Positions 5,729 to 7,395 of a stretch of 7,395 nucleotides of DNA are shown in pieces; positions within the stretch are counted from its first letter, which is position 1; each line of letters begins with the position of its first letter. A program made the translations under genes and the position numbers. Under the pieces are notes generated by a model. It had not been told where the DNA came from. It saw only the letters and a program-made list of their open reading frames with translations, and did not search any database. The stretch comes from Planctomycetota bacterium (GTDB lineage: Bacteria; Planctomycetota; MHYJ01; JACPRB01): the NCBI GenBank assembly GCA_016200125.1, contig JACQFK010000256.1:1-7395 (forward strand), given 5' to 3'.

Positions 5729-7395
5729 ATGACCACCATCTGGCCGCAGCTGGAGCGTCACCTTCTGCACGTGCAGGGCCCGAGCCAGTACGTGGGCGGG
5801 GAGGTCAACTGCGTCCGCAAGGACGACGCCGAGGTGAAGGTCGCCCTCGGGTTCCCCGACGCCTACAAGATCGGTATGGCCCACCTGGGCATGCAGATCA
5901 TCTACGGCCAGATCAACGCCCGGCCCGACGCCCTCTGCGAGCGCGTTTTCTCGCCCTGGCCGGACCTCGAGGAGCGGATGCGCAAGGAAGGCCTGCCGCT
6001 CTTCTCCGTGGACAGCCACCGGCCGGTGCGCGAGTTCGACGTCTTCGGCATCTCGCTGCAGAGCGAGCTCCAGTACAGCAACGTGCTCAACCTGCTGGAG
6101 CTGGCGCAGATCCCCACCTTCGCGAAGGACCGGGGGCCGGAGTTCCCGCTCGTCGTGGGCGGCGGCGTGAACGCGAGCTACCCGGAGCCGCTGGCCGAGT
6201 TCTTCGACGTCATGATCCTGGGCGACGGCGAGGACGCGGTGCCCGCGCTCCTCGACCTGGTGAAGGACTTCAAGAAGGACCGCGACGGCCTCCTGAAGGC
6301 CATTGCCGAGAAGGTTCCCGGGGCCTACGTCCCCTCGCGCTACACCTGGACCCACCTCCCTGACGGGAGGATCGAGTCCTGGACGGGCGACGTCGTCCGG
6401 AAGGCGGTGGTGGCGGACCTGAGCACGGCCTATTTCCCGCTGCGCCCGATCGTGCCGCTCGCGGAGGTCGTCCACGACCGCATCAACCTCGAGATCATGC
6501 GCGGCTGCCCCCACCGCTGCCGTTTCTGCCACGCGGTGAGCTTCAAGAACAAGCTTCGGTTCCGCCCCGTGGACCAGCTGGTCCAGCAGGCGGAGGCGAT
6601 CTACGCGGCGACCGGCTACGACGAGATCGCGCTCACGTCGCTCTCGAGCGGCGACTACCCGGACATCCACGAGCTGATGACGCGGCTGAACGCGCGCTTC
6701 AAGCAGCGCCGGGTCATCGTGTCGCTGCCCTCGCTGCGGGTGGACGACAAGCTGGCCGAGCTGCCCGCGCTGATGACCTCGGTGCGCAAGGGCGGCTTTA
6801 CGATCGCGCCGGAAGGCGGGTCGGAGGAGTTCCGCAAGATCATCCGCAAGCCGATCGAGGACAAGGACCTCCTGGCGACCGTGAAGGCCGCCTTCAAGGA
6901 GGGCTGGAACCACGTGAAGATGTACTTCATGATCGGCTTCCCGATGGAGACGGACGCCGACGTGGACGCGATCATCGACACGGCCCGGCGGGTCTCGCGC
7001 GTGGGCAAGGACGTCCGCGGCCACAACGCCGACGTCAACGTCACCATCTCGCCGCTGATCCCGAAGCCCCACACGCCCTTCCAGTTCTGCGGCCAGCGGG
7101 AGCTGGCCTACGTCCAGGACGTCGAACGGCGCCTCGCGGCGCTGGCCCGCGGCACGCGCATCCACCTCAAGTCCCACGATCCGAAGAAGTCCTACATCGA
7201 GGGCGTCTTCGCGCGGGGGGACCGGAGGCTTTCGGCGGCGCTGGTGGAGGCGCGGAAGCAGGGCGCCCGCTTCGACGAGTGGAACGAGTTCTTCGACTTC
7301 AACCGCTGGATGAAGGTGTTCGAGAAGGTCGGGCTCGACCCCGACTTCTACGCGCGGCGCGAGATGACCGTGTCGGAGCACCTGCCCTGGGATCA
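5729..7395 (+). CDS. B12-binding-type radical SAM protein (TIGR03960-like), 3' end missing
   Basis: The frame runs from the ATG to the window edge, giving 555 residues without a stop. Residues about 20-230 form the cobalamin-binding-like N-terminal domain of this family: PSQYVGGEVN (18-27), ERVFSPWPDLEERM (71-84), PLFSVDSHRPVREFDVFGIS (90-109), GGGVNASYPEPLAEFF (144-159) and ILGDGED. The classical B12-ligating DxHxxG motif is not seen. The radical SAM cluster motif follows, C260-x3-C264-x2-C267 in RGCPHRCRFCHA, which would hold a 4Fe-4S cluster and bind S-adenosylmethionine. MIGFPMETDADVD (401-413) and SPLIPKPHTPFQ (441-452) are further family signatures. The reaction of this family is unknown. 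In many bacteria it is fused to, or followed by, a TIGR03936/DUF2344 part, often near ribonuclease E/G and ribosomal protein L21/L27 genes, so those may lie just downstream. The family call is firm. Confidence 0.92.
   Translation, partial: MTTIWPQLERHLLHVQGPSQYVGGEVNCVRKDDAEVKVALGFPDAYKIGMAHLGMQIIYGQINARPDALCERVFSPWPDLEERMRKEGLPLFSVDSHRPVREFDVFGISLQSELQYSNVLNLLELAQIPTFAKDRGPEFPLVVGGGVNASYPEPLAEFFDVMILGDGEDAVPALLDLVKDFKKDRDGLLKAIAEKVPGAYVPSRYTWTHLPDGRIESWTGDVVRKAVVADLSTAYFPLRPIVPLAEVVHDRINLEIMRGCPHRCRFCHAVSFKNKLRFRPVDQLVQQAEAIYAATGYDEIALTSLSSGDYPDIHELMTRLNARFKQRRVIVSLPSLRVDDKLAELPALMTSVRKGGFTIAPEGGSEEFRKIIRKPIEDKDLLATVKAAFKEGWNHVKMYFMIGFPMETDADVDAIIDTARRVSRVGKDVRGHNADVNVTISPLIPKPHTPFQFCGQRELAYVQDVERRLAALARGTRIHLKSHDPKKSYIEGVFARGDRRLSAALVEARKQGARFDEWNEFFDFNRWMKVFEKVGLDPDFYARREMTVSEHLPWD

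Noticed and set aside
5696..7381. Long open frame on the - strand (561 codons)
   Set aside because: It is the antisense shadow of the radical SAM gene; the translation is His/Val/Arg/Leu-rich and has no family signature.

Overview
This window comes from a GC-rich bacterial chromosome, roughly two-thirds G+C by eye, with third codon positions almost always G or C. It holds six protein genes, all on the + strand and tightly packed; the longest gap is about 70 bases. The lipoprotein signal peptide and the mix of families (transglutaminase-like protein, Big_5/FN3 lipoprotein, stand-alone LON-domain protein, TIGR03960-type radical SAM protein) suggest an environmental Gram-negative lineage such as Planctomycetota, Acidobacteriota or a deltaproteobacterial relative. 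The lineage is a guess and cannot be settled from this sequence alone.

Layout. Positions 2-1537 hold the 3' part of a transglutaminase-like gene whose start and catalytic Cys lie off the left edge. Positions 1594-3369 hold a 591-residue protein with three probable tandem beta-sandwich modules and a C-terminal Cys4 zinc ribbon. It has its own ribosome binding site and is probably co-transcribed with the first gene. Positions 3407-4198 hold a TatD-type metal-dependent hydrolase of the EboB subtype, preceded by a promoter-like sequence so close to the ATG that the mRNA would be leaderless. Positions 4268-5032 hold a small lipoprotein with an Ig-like and a fibronectin III-like domain, behind a clear GGGAGG ribosome binding site and a short nested dyad. 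Positions 5043-5699 hold a stand-alone LON substrate-binding-domain protein, probably co-transcribed with the lipoprotein. From 5729 to the right edge runs a radical SAM protein of the B12-binding TIGR03960 type, cut by the window end, with an extended -10 promoter just upstream.

How they fit together. Genes 1 and 2 look like a functional pair, possibly involved in protein modification or envelope work, but the role is unknown. The TatD-like gene and the radical SAM gene seem to be separate transcription units. I see no RNA genes, mobile elements, CRISPR arrays or convincing intrinsic terminators. No complete new system is evident. The points most worth a second look are the His-to-Gln change in the metal-binding motif of the TatD-like protein, the transglutaminase/beta-sandwich/zinc-ribbon pair, and two promoters placed to give leaderless or near-leaderless transcripts.
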